Origin: Meridianimarinicoccus marinus
Lineage (GTDB): Bacteria; Pseudomonadota; Alphaproteobacteria; Rhodobacterales; Rhodobacteraceae
Direction: 5' to 3'
Length of the DNA stretch: 64,000 nt
Assembly: GCF_040689105.1 (NCBI RefSeq)
Contig: NZ_JBFBVU010000002.1
Span: forward strand, 217,084 to 281,083
In this document: in pieces, positions 7,490 through 16,871 of the stretch
Numbering within the stretch: position 1 is the stretch's first letter
Layout of the letters: the number at the start of each line of letters is the position of its first letter
Program-made: the position numbers and the translations under genes
The notes under the pieces: generated by a model
Told to the model about the DNA's origin: nothing
What the model saw: the letters and a program-made list of their open reading frames with translations, nothing else
The model's database searches: none

Positions 7490-9001
7490 ATGGTGGCACG
7501 GGCCTTCACGGTGGCCTTCGAAGGGATCGATGCCCGGCTGGTCGAGGTGCAATGCGCCGTCGTGCCCGGCCTGCCCGCGTTCTCCATCGTCGGGTTGCCC
7601 AACAAGGCGGTGAGCGAGGCGCGCGACCGCATCCGCATGGCGCTGTCGGCCATGTCCATCGCGCTGCCCTCGAAGCGGGTGACGATCAACCTGTCACCGG
7701 CCGACCTGCCCAAGGAAGGTGCGCATTTCGACCTGCCGATTGCGCTGGCGCTGCTGGCAGCGCTGGACATCCTGCCGCCCGAAGAGGTGGCCGAGACCGT
7801 CGCCCTGGGCGAGATGTCGCTGGACGGCACCCTGCACCCGGTGATCGGCGCGCTGCCGGCGGCTTTGGCCGCGGCGGAGGGGGATCGCGCCCTGCTGTGT
7901 CCGCGCGCCTGCGGGGCCGAGGCGGCCTGGGTCGGGGACGCGCGCGTTCTCGCCGCCGGATCCCTGGGAGAGGTCGTCCGCCATTTCACCGGACAATCGC
8001 CGCTGCAGGATGCCCGTCCAGGCGAGGTGAGCGCCGTGGCCGATGTGGCCGACTTGCGCGACGTCAAGGGGCAGGAACGGGCCAAACGGGCGCTGGAGAT
8101 TGCCGCTGCCGGACGTCACCACCTGCTGATGACCGGCACGCCGGGATCCGGAAAATCCATGCTGGCTGCACGGTTGCCGGGGCTGCTACCGCCCCTTTCG
8201 GCGGGCGAAGCCCTTGAAACCTCGATGATCCATTCGCTGGCGGGTCTGCTGGACGAAGGCGGCATTTCGCGGGTGCGCCCGTTCCGGCGGCCGCATCACA
8301 CGGCCTCGGTCGCTTCCATCGTCGGCGGGGGCAAAGGGGCGAAACCGGGCGAGATCTCACTGGCCCACAACGGGGTGCTGTTCCTGGACGAACTGCCCGA
8401 GTTCCCGCGCGCCGTGCTGGAAACCCTGCGCCAGCCGATCGAGACCGGCGACGTGGTGGTGTCGCGCGCCAACGCCCATGTGCGCTATCCCGCCCGCTTC
8501 CTGCTGGTGGCGGCGGCCAACCCCTGCCGCTGTGGATATCTGAGCGATCCGGGCCGGGCCTGCGCACGGGCCCCGGCTTGCGGCGACGACTACTTGGGGC
8601 GTATCTCGGGTCCGCTGATGGATCGGTTCGACCTGCGCGTGGACGTGCCACCGGTCTCCTTCCAGGATCTCGACCTTCCCCGCGACGGCACGCCCAGCGC
8701 CGAAATCGCCGCCCGCGTGGCCACGGCCCGACAGGTGCAGGCCGACCGCTATGCGGGGCTGGACGCAGTGCGCGTCAACGCCGATGCAGAAGGCGAATTG
8801 CTGGAAGAGGTCGCCCGCCCCGACAAGGCCGGGCGCGAGCTGATGACCGCCGCCGCTGACCGGTTGGGCCTGACAGCACGTGGCTATCACCGGGTGTTGC
8901 GCGTAGCTCGCACCATCGCCGATCTGGCCGGGGATGCAGACGTCGGGCGCGCTCATATGGCCGAGGCGATCAGTTACAGGCTGGGCACCGAGCGGCGCTG
9001 A
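7490..9001 (+). CDS. YifB/ComM family Mg-chelatase-like AAA+ ATPase
   Basis: 503 residues from the ATG at 7490, which has a strong AGGAGGGG ribosome site just upstream; in-frame codons further 5' lack one. N-terminal ChlI-like domain (MVARAFTVAFEGIDARLVEVQ, PGLPAFSIVGLPNKAVSEARDR), central AAA module with Walker A TGTPGSGKSMLA and Walker B GVLFLDELPEF, then the Cys cluster NPCRCGYLSDP...CARAPACG and a C-terminal helical domain ending in the SYRLGTERR typical of the family. In competent bacteria ComM is a branch-migration helicase acting on integrated single-stranded DNA; the role here is inferred from that. Cytoplasmic. Confidence 0.95.
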   Translation: MVARAFTVAFEGIDARLVEVQCAVVPGLPAFSIVGLPNKAVSEARDRIRMALSAMSIALPSKRVTINLSPADLPKEGAHFDLPIALALLAALDILPPEEVAETVALGEMSLDGTLHPVIGALPAALAAAEGDRALLCPRACGAEAAWVGDARVLAAGSLGEVVRHFTGQSPLQDARPGEVSAVADVADLRDVKGQERAKRALEIAAAGRHHLLMTGTPGSGKSMLAARLPGLLPPLSAGEALETSMIHSLAGLLDEGGISRVRPFRRPHHTASVASIVGGGKGAKPGEISLAHNGVLFLDELPEFPRAVLETLRQPIETGDVVVSRANAHVRYPARFLLVAAANPCRCGYLSDPGRACARAPACGDDYLGRISGPLMDRFDLRVDVPPVSFQDLDLPRDGTPSAEIAARVATARQVQADRYAGLDAVRVNADAEGELLEEVARPDKAGRELMTAAADRLGLTARGYHRVLRVARTIADLAGDADVGRAHMAEAISYRLGTERR

Positions 9002-9038
9002 AGCCCCCGGCTGCGAACTGGCCCCGGGGGGACGAGGG

Positions 9039-9974
9039 TCAGCCCCGCCGCGCCTCGATGGCCTCCCAGATCCCTGCTGCGGCGTTGATGCCGTCGAACC
9101 GCTCCAGCTCCTGCAGGCCGGTGGGCGAGGTCAGGTTGATCTCGGTCAGCTTGTCGCCGATCACGTCGATGCCGACGAAGATCTGGCCATTGTCGCGCAG
9201 CACCGGGCCGATGGCGGCACAGATTTCGCGGTCGCGGTCGGTCAGGGTTGCAGGCTCGGCGCGTCCGCCGACATGCATGTTGGACCGGGTTTCGCCCTTC
9301 TGGGGAACGCGGTTGATGGCGCCGATCGGTTCGCCGTCCACAAGAATGACGCGCTTGTCGCCGTCTTGCACGGCGGGAAGATACTCCTGCGCGATCAGTG
9401 GCTCGTTGTTGAGGCCGGTGAAGGTTTCGTGCAGCGAGGCAAGGTTGCCATCGTCGGAACGCAGGCGGAACACCCCGGCGCCGCCGTTTCCGAACAGCGG
9501 TTTCACGATGATGTCGCCATGCTGCGCCTTGAAGGCACGCAACTCGGCCAGATCGCGCGTGATCATCGTGGCGGGGATGAGGTCGGGGAACTGCAGCACC
9601 AGCAATTTTTCAGGATAATTGCGCACCCAGAATGGGTCGTTCACCACCAGCGTTTCCGGATGCACGCGATCTAGCAGATGCGTCGTGGTGATATAGCCCA
9701 TGTCGAAGGGCGGATCCTGGCGCAGCCAGACCACATCGAAATCGCTCAGCGCGCGGGTTTCTTCCGGCCCAAGCTGAGCATGATCGCCCTGCACACGTTG
9801 CACGGTGAAGGGATTGCCGCGTACCCGGATATCGCCATCGGCGTAGGTCAACGTGTCGGGCAGATAGAAGAACAGCTCATGGCCCCGCGCCTGCGCCTCT
9901 TCCGCAAGGCGGAAACTGCTGTCGGCATTGATGTCCACCGACTGGATCGGATCCATCTGGAAGGCGATTTTCAT
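9039..9974 (-). CDS. gshB: glutathione synthetase
   Basis: ATP-grasp ligase that joins gamma-glutamylcysteine and glycine to form glutathione. 311 residues, normal size. It starts MKIAFQMDPIQSVDINADSS, with VWLRQDPPFDMGYITTTHLLD, the ATP-grasp loop DIIVKPLFGNGGAGVFRL, and the metal-binding ends VGIDVIGDKLTEINLTSPTG, all diagnostic of proteobacterial GshB. Third gene of the minus-strand rsmI-yraN-gshB order found in many alphaproteobacteria; separated from yraN by 70 bases. Confidence 0.97.
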   Translation of the reverse strand: MKIAFQMDPIQSVDINADSSFRLAEEAQARGHELFFYLPDTLTYADGDIRVRGNPFTVQRVQGDHAQLGPEETRALSDFDVVWLRQDPPFDMGYITTTHLLDRVHPETLVVNDPFWVRNYPEKLLVLQFPDLIPATMITRDLAELRAFKAQHGDIIVKPLFGNGGAGVFRLRSDDGNLASLHETFTGLNNEPLIAQEYLPAVQDGDKRVILVDGEPIGAINRVPQKGETRSNMHVGGRAEPATLTDRDREICAAIGPVLRDNGQIFVGIDVIGDKLTEINLTSPTGLQELERFDGINAAAGIWEAIEARRG

Positions 9975-10044
9975 GACGGCAACCCCGTGTTGGTGCGTTT
10001 GGGGACTGCATGCCGCATCACCGGCGGGGCTGCAATGGCTGGGC

Positions 10045-10395
10045 CTACATTAAGGCGTTGGAAAGAATTTCGACCCGGCCCACCTCATCCACCAGTGCCA
10101 CGTCGAACCGGCAATCGGTGTCCTGACCGCCCGGAAGCTGCCCAAGATACGACTGCGCAGTGCGGTTCAACCGTTGCATCTGCGCCAGACGCAGCGATTC
10201 GGCCGCACGCGCGAAACTGCGCGCCTTCTTCACCTCGATGAAGACAAGGGTCTTGCCATCGCTCATCACCAGGTCGATTTCGCCGCCCCGGCGTTTCCAT
10301 CGGCGATCCCGCATCAGGTATCCGCATTCACGATAGCAATCTGCAACGCTGTCCTCGGCCGCCAGGCCGGCATGGACGGCAAGCGCCCCACTCAT
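10045..10395 (-). CDS. YraN family protein (UPF0102)
   Basis: 116-residue endonuclease-fold protein. The core GEIDLVMSDGKTLVFIEVKKA matches the (D/E)xK nuclease-like motif seen in UPF0102 proteins, preceded by AEDSVADCYRECGYLMRDRRWKRRGGE. The biological role of YraN is unsettled. Its start codon overlaps the rsmI stop (ATGA), so the two are probably translated together, as in most proteobacteria that have the pair. Confidence 0.92.
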   Translation of the reverse strand: MSGALAVHAGLAAEDSVADCYRECGYLMRDRRWKRRGGEIDLVMSDGKTLVFIEVKKARSFARAAESLRLAQMQRLNRTAQSYLGQLPGGQDTDCRFDVALVDEVGRVEILSNALM

Positions 10396-11270
10396 GCGTC
10401 CTTGTCCATGTGCAGGGCCATCTGGTAGGCGGCCTTTCGGGGAAGGCCGTATTGCGCCGCGACAAAAGCCGCGGCATCGCGCACCGACTGGGTTTTCAAG
10501 GCTTCCGCCAGCGCATCGCGCATATCATCCTCCGTCCATTCTGCGGCCCCCGGAGGGCCGACAACGACCACGCATTCGCCCTTGATGGTGCGGTCGGTCA
10601 ATTCGGCGGCCAGATCGTCCAGCGGTGTGCGCACAACTTCTTCGAAGCGTTTGGTCAACTCACGGCACAGGGCGGCGGGACGGCTGCTTCCCAAGACATC
10701 GCGCAGATCATTTAACAACGCGTGAACCCGCTTGGGGGATTCGTAGATCACAAGGCTGCACGGCACCTGCGACACCTCGGCCAGCGCCTTTTTCCGGGCC
10801 GTGGCCTTGGGCGGCAGAAAGCCAAGGAACAGGAACCGATCCGTGGGCAGCCCTGACAACAGCAAGGCCGCGATGGCCGCCGACGGCCCCGGCGCGCCGG
10901 TCAAAGGCAGATCGGCGGCGATCATCTCGCGGGCCAGGTCAAAGCCGGGATCCGAGACCATGGGCGTGCCTGCCTCGGACGCATAGGCCACGCTGCGTCC
11001 CTGTTTCACCGCCTCGACCAGCTTCGCGCGCGTCCCGGCACCGCTGTGATCATGGTAGGACCAGACCGGACGGTCGCCCAGCGGCACGCCGTGAATGGCA
11101 AGCAGTTTCTTCAGGCTGCGGGTGTCCTCGGCCACCAGAATCTCTGCCGAGGCCAGGATATCCAGCGCCCGCAGGGTAATGTCGCGCGCGGTTCCGATCG
11201 GAGTCGCGACCAGATAGAGCCCCGGCTGCAACGGCGTGACGCGATAATTCAAGGTTGGCCCCGAGTTCAT
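10392..11270 (-). CDS. rsmI: 16S rRNA (cytidine(1402)-2'-O)-methyltransferase
   Basis: 2'-O-methylates C1402 in the decoding centre of 16S rRNA using SAM. ATG at 11270 gives 292 residues, starting MNSGPTLNYRVTPLQPGLYL; the open frame continues further upstream but nothing there is conserved and it would cross the divergent promoter. Tetrapyrrole-methylase fold motifs: LVATPIGTARDITLRALD, EDTRSLKKLL, SEAGTPMVSDPGF, APGPSAAIAALLLSGLPTD and FESPKRV-like YESPKRVHALL. Divergent from the LpoA-like gene. Confidence 0.96.
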   Translation of the reverse strand: MNSGPTLNYRVTPLQPGLYLVATPIGTARDITLRALDILASAEILVAEDTRSLKKLLAIHGVPLGDRPVWSYHDHSGAGTRAKLVEAVKQGRSVAYASEAGTPMVSDPGFDLAREMIAADLPLTGAPGPSAAIAALLLSGLPTDRFLFLGFLPPKATARKKALAEVSQVPCSLVIYESPKRVHALLNDLRDVLGSSRPAALCRELTKRFEEVVRTPLDDLAAELTDRTIKGECVVVVGPPGAAEWTEDDMRDALAEALKTQSVRDAAAFVAAQYGLPRKAAYQMALHMDKDA

Positions 11271-11346
11271 TGATGCGTAGGAAAGGCGTAGAGGAGCGCG
11301 GGGGCCGCTGCAAGGTCTGCCCCGGCCAGTTTGGAAGAGGGTTTCC

Positions 11347-12507
11347 ATGACCAAGACCGGTGGCGGCATCATCCGCAAGCTTTCGAAATTCATCACCATG
11401 GGCGTCGCACTGGTGGCATTGGCCGCCTGTGATCCGGCGGCGATCACCTCGGGCGGACGCGGCGGCAAGGCGCAGGTGGCGCTTCTAGTGCCCAGCGGAT
11501 CGGCCGACGGCAATGTCGCCTTTTTGGCCCAGTCGCTGGTCAATGCGGCCAAGCTGGCGGTGGCGGATCTGGAGGGCACCGACATCGACCTTCGGGTCTA
11601 TGATACCGCCGGAAACGCCTCGCAGGCCGCCAACATGGCCCGCAATGCCGTCGCCGAAGGCGCCGATGTGATCGTCGGCCCGCTGTTCGCCGAAGCCGCC
11701 GCGGCGGTCGGGGTCGCGGTGGCCGGCACCAACACCGCTGTTCTGAGCTTTTCCAACAACGCCGATATTGCCGGGGGCAACGTCTTCGTGCTGGGTGCCA
11801 CCTTCGACAACACCGCCCGCCGGATGATGGGCTATGCCAAGAAGCAGGGCATCGACAGCGTGATGGTGGTCAACGGCCAGACCACCGCCGAGCAGATCGG
11901 CCGCGACGCCATCGTGCGCGCCGCGCAGGATTATGGCATCCGCATTGCCGGCAGCGAGAGCTTTGCCATGTCGCAGGAAGGTGTGGTTGCCGCCGCACCG
12001 CGCATCGTCGCCCAGACCCAGGCCAGCGCCGCCGCCGCCCTGTTCCTGACTTCGAACACCGACACCGCCCTGCCGATCATCACCCAGCTTCTGCCGGAAC
12101 AGGGGCTGACGCCGGAAAGCATCCAGTACATCGGCCTGACGCGCTGGGACGTGCCGGCCTCGGCGCTGGCGCTGCCAGGCGTGCAGGGCGGCTGGTTCGC
12201 GCTGCCGGACACGCAGGCCCTGAACCAGTTTTCCAGCCGCTATTCCACGGCCTTTGGCACCGCACCGCACAGCATCGCCGGTCTGGGATATGACGGCATC
12301 GCCGCCGTTGGCGCGCTGGCAGGATCGGGCAACGGGCTCAGCCCCGCCAGCTTTACACAGTCGCGCGGCTTTGCCGGGGCCAGCGGCGTGTTCCGCTTCC
12401 TGCAAAACGGCAGCAACCAGCGCGCCCTGTCCGTGGCCACCATCCAGAACAAGGCCGTGCGCATCCTTGACCCGGCACCGAAATCCTTCGGCGTCGCCGG
12501 TTTGTGA
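11347..12507 (+). CDS. penicillin-binding protein activator (LpoA/LppC-like) lipoprotein
   Basis: 386 residues with a lipoprotein signal peptide (hydrophobic FITMGVALVALAAC, lipobox LAAC at about 27-30) followed by a periplasmic type I solute-binding fold: QVALLVPSGSADGNVAFLAQSL, DVIVGPLFAEAAAA, VLSFSNNADIAGGNVFVLG, YDGIAAVGALA. In gammaproteobacteria LpoA activates the PBP1A synthase from the outer membrane; the alphaproteobacterial relatives share the C-terminal domain and the genomic link to rsmI, seen here in divergent orientation. The PBP partner is inferred, not shown. Confidence 0.85.
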   Translation: MTKTGGGIIRKLSKFITMGVALVALAACDPAAITSGGRGGKAQVALLVPSGSADGNVAFLAQSLVNAAKLAVADLEGTDIDLRVYDTAGNASQAANMARNAVAEGADVIVGPLFAEAAAAVGVAVAGTNTAVLSFSNNADIAGGNVFVLGATFDNTARRMMGYAKKQGIDSVMVVNGQTTAEQIGRDAIVRAAQDYGIRIAGSESFAMSQEGVVAAAPRIVAQTQASAAAALFLTSNTDTALPIITQLLPEQGLTPESIQYIGLTRWDVPASALALPGVQGGWFALPDTQALNQFSSRYSTAFGTAPHSIAGLGYDGIAAVGALAGSGNGLSPASFTQSRGFAGASGVFRFLQNGSNQRALSVATIQNKAVRILDPAPKSFGVAGL

Positions 12508-12519
12508 GCAGACTGACAT

Positions 12520-15327
12520 TTGACCGACACAACACTTGACAGCGGGGCCGAAAGCTTCTGCGTTCCGGCCGCGCCCGCCACTCTGAACCTCATCGCCGCG
12601 CCCGACGACATCTTCGACCGGGAAGCGATGGCTTCGGCATTGAAACGGCTTGTCGAGGACACCGCCGACGCGAAGTCCATGCGCAACGCCACCGTCGGCC
12701 TGTTGTCGGCGCAAATGAAACATGGCCGCACCACCATCGCCGAAGCCATCGCCAAGCGCCCCCTGGACGCGGGACCGGCAGTGCGCGCCTATGCCTATCT
12801 GACCGATTGCGTGGTGCACACCACCTTTCTGCTGGCCACCAAGGTGCTGCATCCGGCCACCTCTGCCGATACCAGGGAGGGCGTCGCCCTGGTCGCGGTA
12901 GGCGGGTACGGCCGCGCCGAGATGGCGCCCTATTCCGACGTCGACCTGCTGTTCCTGACCCCATGGAAGCTGACCCCCTGGGCCGAGAGCGTCATCGAGT
13001 CGATGCTCTACATGCTGTGGGATCTGCGCCTGAAGGTCGGCCACGCCAGCCGGACCGTCAACGAATGCCTGCGTCTGGGCAAGGACGATCACACCATCCG
13101 CACAGCCCTGCTGGAAAACCGCTATCTGGCCGGGCACAAGCCCCTGGCACAGGAGTTGAGAAAGCGCCTGCGCAAGGAACTGTTCTCGAACACCGCCGGA
13201 GATTTCATCGAATCCAAGATGACCGAGCGCGAAGCCCGGCATTCGAAACAGGGCGGCAACCGCTACGTGGTGGAGCCCAACGTGAAGGAAGCCAAGGGCG
13301 GCCTGCGCGACCTTCAGGCGCTGTTCTGGATCGCAAAATACGTCCACGGCGTCGACCGTCCGGCCGAACTGGTCGAGCTTGGCCTGTTTACCCGCGAGGA
13401 ATTCGGCTATTTCCAGCGCGCCGAGAACTTTCTCTGGGCGGTGCGCAACCAGCTGCACCTGATCACCGGGCGGGCCATGGATCAGCTGACCTTCGACCTG
13501 CAGGTCGAGGTTGCCGAGCGCATGGGCTACAAGGATCGCGCCGGGCGCCGCGGTGTCGAGATCTTCATGCAGGACTATTTCCGCCACGCCACCCGCGTTG
13601 GCGACCTGACCCGTGTGCTGCTGACCGCGATGGAGGCCGACCACATCCGGCGGATGCCCACCTTCGCCGGGCTGTTCCAGCGCCGCAAGCGGGTCAAGCA
13701 GGGCTACAAGATCCTGCACGGGCGGATCACCATTCAGGACGAAAAGGACTTCCTGAAGGATCCGCTGAACCTGCTTCGGCTGTTCGACGAGGCGCTGCGC
13801 ACCGGCTACAAGCTTCACCCCGACGCGGTGCGCGCGGTCTCGGCCAACCTGGATCTGATCGACGACACGGTGCGCCGCGACCCGCAGGCGTCGAAGATCT
13901 TCCTGAACTGCGTGCTGAAACGCGACGATCCGGGCCGCGCCCTGCGGCGGATGAAGGAAACCGGCTTGCTGGGCGCCTTTATCCCCGAATTCCAGCCGGT
14001 TGTCGGGATGATGCAGTTCAACATGTACCACCACTACACCGTGGATGAGCACACCATCATCTGCATCGAAACCCTGTCGCAGGTGGAAAAGGGCATGTTG
14101 AAGGACGAGCTTCCGATCTCGACCCGGATCGTCGAAGACGGCATCAATCGCCGCGTGCTGTACCTTGCGCTGCTGCTGCATGACATCGGCAAGGGCCGGC
14201 CCGAGGATCATTCGCTGCTGGGCGCGCGCGTCGCACGCCGCGTGGCGCCGCGTCTGGGGTTCAAGCCCAAGGAATGCGAAACCGTGGAATGGCTGGTCCG
14301 CCATCACCTGCTGATGTCGGACATGGCGCAGAAGCGGGATCTGGCCGATCCGCGCACGGTGCGCGATTTTGCCAAGGCGGTGAAGACCCAGCAGCGGCTG
14401 GACCTGCTGTTGGTGCTGACCTCCTGCGATATTCGCGGGGTCGGTCCGGGGGTGTGGAACAACTGGAAGGCCATGCTGCTGCGCAACCTCTATCGCCAGA
14501 CCACCGAGGCGCTGTCGACCGGGCTTGAGGACGTCAACCGCACGTCCCGCGAAAGCGATGCCAAGAAGGCGGTGCGCGAGGCGCTGACCGATTGGGACAA
14601 GGCCAAGTTGCGACGCGAGACCAGCCGCCACTACGGCCCCTACTGGCAGGGGTTGCAGACCGAAACCCATGTGGCCATCGCGCGGCTGCTGGACGGGTTG
14701 AGGGATGACGAGGTCCGCATCGACCTGCACGAGGACGTGGATCGCGACGCCACCCGCGTCTGCTTTGTCATGGCCGACCATCCCGGCATCTTTGCCCGGC
14801 TAGCGGGCTCTCTGGCGCTGGTCGGGGCGAATGTGGTGGACGCGCGCACCTTCACCACCAAGGACGGCTATGCCACCGCCGCCTTCTGGATCCAGGACAC
14901 CGAAGGCCACCCCTATGAGGTCGACCGTCTGGGCCGGCTGAAGTCGATGATCCACAAGACCCTGGGCGGCGAGATCGTGGCCGGCGAGGCCATGGTCAAG
15001 CGCGACAAGATCAAGAAGCGGGAAAAGGCGTTCCGGCATCCGACCTCGGTGTCCTTCGACAACGAAGGCTCGGACATCTACACCATCATCGAGGTCGACA
15101 CCCGCGACCGCCCCGGCCTGCTGTATGACATCGCCCGGACGCTGGCCAACAACAACATCTACCTGTCCTCGGCGCAGATCGCGACCTATGGCACGCAGGC
15201 GGTGGACAGCTTCTATGTGAAGGACATGTTCGGGCTGAAACTGATGGGCCAGACCAAGCTGGAAAACCTTGAGAAGAAGCTGCTGCACGCCATCGAACAG
15301 GGTGCCAGCAAAGCCGCCGCGCAATGA
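12520..15327 (+). CDS. glnD: [protein-PII] uridylyltransferase / uridylyl-removing enzyme
   Basis: Nitrogen sensor that uridylylates PII under glutamine limitation and removes UMP when glutamine is high. 935 residues. Nucleotidyltransferase domain with VGGYGRAEMAPYSDVDLLFL (about 128-147), middle GlnE-like domain, HD domain with LALLLHDIGKGRPEDHSLLGARVA (about 545-570), and two C-terminal ACT domains (DHPGIFARLAGSLALVGANVVDA and TRDRPGLLYDIARTLANNNIYL). The start is TTG at 12520, eleven bases after the lpoA-like stop; no ATG lies before the conserved part. Overlaps murJ by ATGA. Confidence 0.97.
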   Translation: MTDTTLDSGAESFCVPAAPATLNLIAAPDDIFDREAMASALKRLVEDTADAKSMRNATVGLLSAQMKHGRTTIAEAIAKRPLDAGPAVRAYAYLTDCVVHTTFLLATKVLHPATSADTREGVALVAVGGYGRAEMAPYSDVDLLFLTPWKLTPWAESVIESMLYMLWDLRLKVGHASRTVNECLRLGKDDHTIRTALLENRYLAGHKPLAQELRKRLRKELFSNTAGDFIESKMTEREARHSKQGGNRYVVEPNVKEAKGGLRDLQALFWIAKYVHGVDRPAELVELGLFTREEFGYFQRAENFLWAVRNQLHLITGRAMDQLTFDLQVEVAERMGYKDRAGRRGVEIFMQDYFRHATRVGDLTRVLLTAMEADHIRRMPTFAGLFQRRKRVKQGYKILHGRITIQDEKDFLKDPLNLLRLFDEALRTGYKLHPDAVRAVSANLDLIDDTVRRDPQASKIFLNCVLKRDDPGRALRRMKETGLLGAFIPEFQPVVGMMQFNMYHHYTVDEHTIICIETLSQVEKGMLKDELPISTRIVEDGINRRVLYLALLLHDIGKGRPEDHSLLGARVARRVAPRLGFKPKECETVEWLVRHHLLMSDMAQKRDLADPRTVRDFAKAVKTQQRLDLLLVLTSCDIRGVGPGVWNNWKAMLLRNLYRQTTEALSTGLEDVNRTSRESDAKKAVREALTDWDKAKLRRETSRHYGPYWQGLQTETHVAIARLLDGLRDDEVRIDLHEDVDRDATRVCFVMADHPGIFARLAGSLALVGANVVDARTFTTKDGYATAAFWIQDTEGHPYEVDRLGRLKSMIHKTLGGEIVAGEAMVKRDKIKKREKAFRHPTSVSFDNEGSDIYTIIEVDTRDRPGLLYDIARTLANNNIYLSSAQIATYGTQAVDSFYVKDMFGLKLMGQTKLENLEKKLLHAIEQGASKAAAQ

Positions 15328-16868
15328 AGCCCATCCGGCTGCTGACCGGCCTGCTGACCGTGGGCGGCTGGACCATGGCCAGCCGGGTGCTGGGGTTTGT
15401 CCGCGACGCGATGATCGTGGCGCTGCTGGGCACTGGCCCGGCCTATCAGGCCTTCATCGTGGCGTTTTCTCTGCCCAACATGTTCCGCCGCTTCTTTGCC
15501 GAGGGCGCGTTCAACATGGCCTTCGTGCCGATGTTCTCGCGGCGGCTGGAAACCGGCGACCGCCCGGCCGATTTCGCGCAAGAGGCGTTCGCGGCCTTGG
15601 CCAGCGTGGTGCTGGGACTGACCCTGATCGCGCAACTGGCGATGCCGGGGCTGGTCTATGCCATGGCCTCGGGCTTTGCCGGGCAGGAGCAATTCGATCT
15701 GGCGGTCGGCTTCGGACGCATCGCCTTTCCCTATATCTTCTTCATCGCGCTGGCGGCGATGCTGTCGGGGGTGCTGAACGCCTCGGGCCGCTTCGTGGCC
15801 GCCGCTGCCGCCCCGGTGCTGCTGAACGTGATCTTCATCGCCTTCATGAGCCTTGCGGTCTGGCTGGGCGGCGACGTTGCCCGTGCGCTGATCTGGGCGG
15901 TGCCGGTCGCGGGCGTGGCGCAATTCGCGCTTGTCTGGAGCGCGGCGCGCAAGGCCGGCTTCACCCTGCGGCCCGCGCTGCCGCGCTTCACACCGGAAAT
16001 CCGGCAACTGGCGATTGTCGCGGCGCCGGCGGCGCTGGCCTCGGGCGTGGTGCAGATCAACCTGCTGATCGGGCGACAGGTGGCCAGCTATTTCGACAAG
16101 GCGATGGACTGGATGTACACCGCCGACCGCCTGTACCAACTGCCTCTGGGCGTCGTGGGCATTGCCGTGGGCATCGTGCTGCTGCCCGACCTGTCCCGCC
16201 GACTGGCCGCCGATGACGCCGCCGGGGGCCGCGCCGCGCTCAGCCGCGCCGGAGAGATCTCGCTGGCCCTGACCCTGCCCGCCGCCGTCGCCCTGCTGGT
16301 GATTGCCGAGCCGATGGTCTCGGTGCTGTTCGAACGCGGCAAGTTCACCTCCGCCGACAGCCAGGGCACGGCGCTGGCGGCTGCGATCTATGGGTTGGGC
16401 CTGCCCGCCTTCGTGCTGCAGAAGGTGCTGCAACCGCTGTATTTCGCCCGCTCCGACACCCGCAGCCCGTTCCGCTTCGCGGTCTGGGCGATGCTGGTCA
16501 ACGCGGGCTGCGCCGTCGGCCTGTCGCCGCTGATCGGCTGGCCCGCCGCCGCCCTTGGCACCACGCTGGCAGGCTGGGCGATGGTGGTCTTCCTGTGGCG
16601 CGGCACTGGCGCGATGGGCGCGGTTGCCCGCTTTGACGACCGCTTCCGCCGCGCCGTGCCCCGGCAATTGCTGGCCTCGGTCCTGATGGGCGCGGTGCTT
16701 TGGGCGCTGGCGCAGGGGCTGGAGGGCGCGCTGCACACCCCGGGCCTGCGCTATGGCGCGCTCGCCCTGCTGGTCGGGGCCGGGATCGTCAGCTATTTCG
16801 GCGCCGCGCACCTGCTGGGCGCGCTGACCCTGCGCGAACTGAAATCGGCCTTCCGGCGCGGTCACTGA
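15324..16868 (+). CDS. murJ: lipid II flippase MurJ
   Basis: Integral membrane MOP-superfamily flippase that moves lipid II across the inner membrane for peptidoglycan synthesis. 514 residues with about 14 hydrophobic segments. Family hallmarks: TVGGWTMASRVLGFVRDAMIVALLG at the N-terminus, AFSLPNMFRRFFAEGAFNMAFVP, and PLGVVGIAVGIVLLPDLSRR in the middle. The ATG overlaps the glnD stop by four bases; glnD-murJ coupling is common in alphaproteobacteria. Confidence 0.96.
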   Translation: MKPIRLLTGLLTVGGWTMASRVLGFVRDAMIVALLGTGPAYQAFIVAFSLPNMFRRFFAEGAFNMAFVPMFSRRLETGDRPADFAQEAFAALASVVLGLTLIAQLAMPGLVYAMASGFAGQEQFDLAVGFGRIAFPYIFFIALAAMLSGVLNASGRFVAAAAAPVLLNVIFIAFMSLAVWLGGDVARALIWAVPVAGVAQFALVWSAARKAGFTLRPALPRFTPEIRQLAIVAAPAALASGVVQINLLIGRQVASYFDKAMDWMYTADRLYQLPLGVVGIAVGIVLLPDLSRRLAADDAAGGRAALSRAGEISLALTLPAAVALLVIAEPMVSVLFERGKFTSADSQGTALAAAIYGLGLPAFVLQKVLQPLYFARSDTRSPFRFAVWAMLVNAGCAVGLSPLIGWPAAALGTTLAGWAMVVFLWRGTGAMGAVARFDDRFRRAVPRQLLASVLMGAVLWALAQGLEGALHTPGLRYGALALLVGAGIVSYFGAAHLLGALTLRELKSAFRRGH

Positions 16869-16871
16869 GCC

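Noticed and set aside
11485..14781. 1098-codon minus-strand open frame
   Set aside because: Antisense shadow of the LpoA-like gene and glnD; no domain pattern, biased composition.
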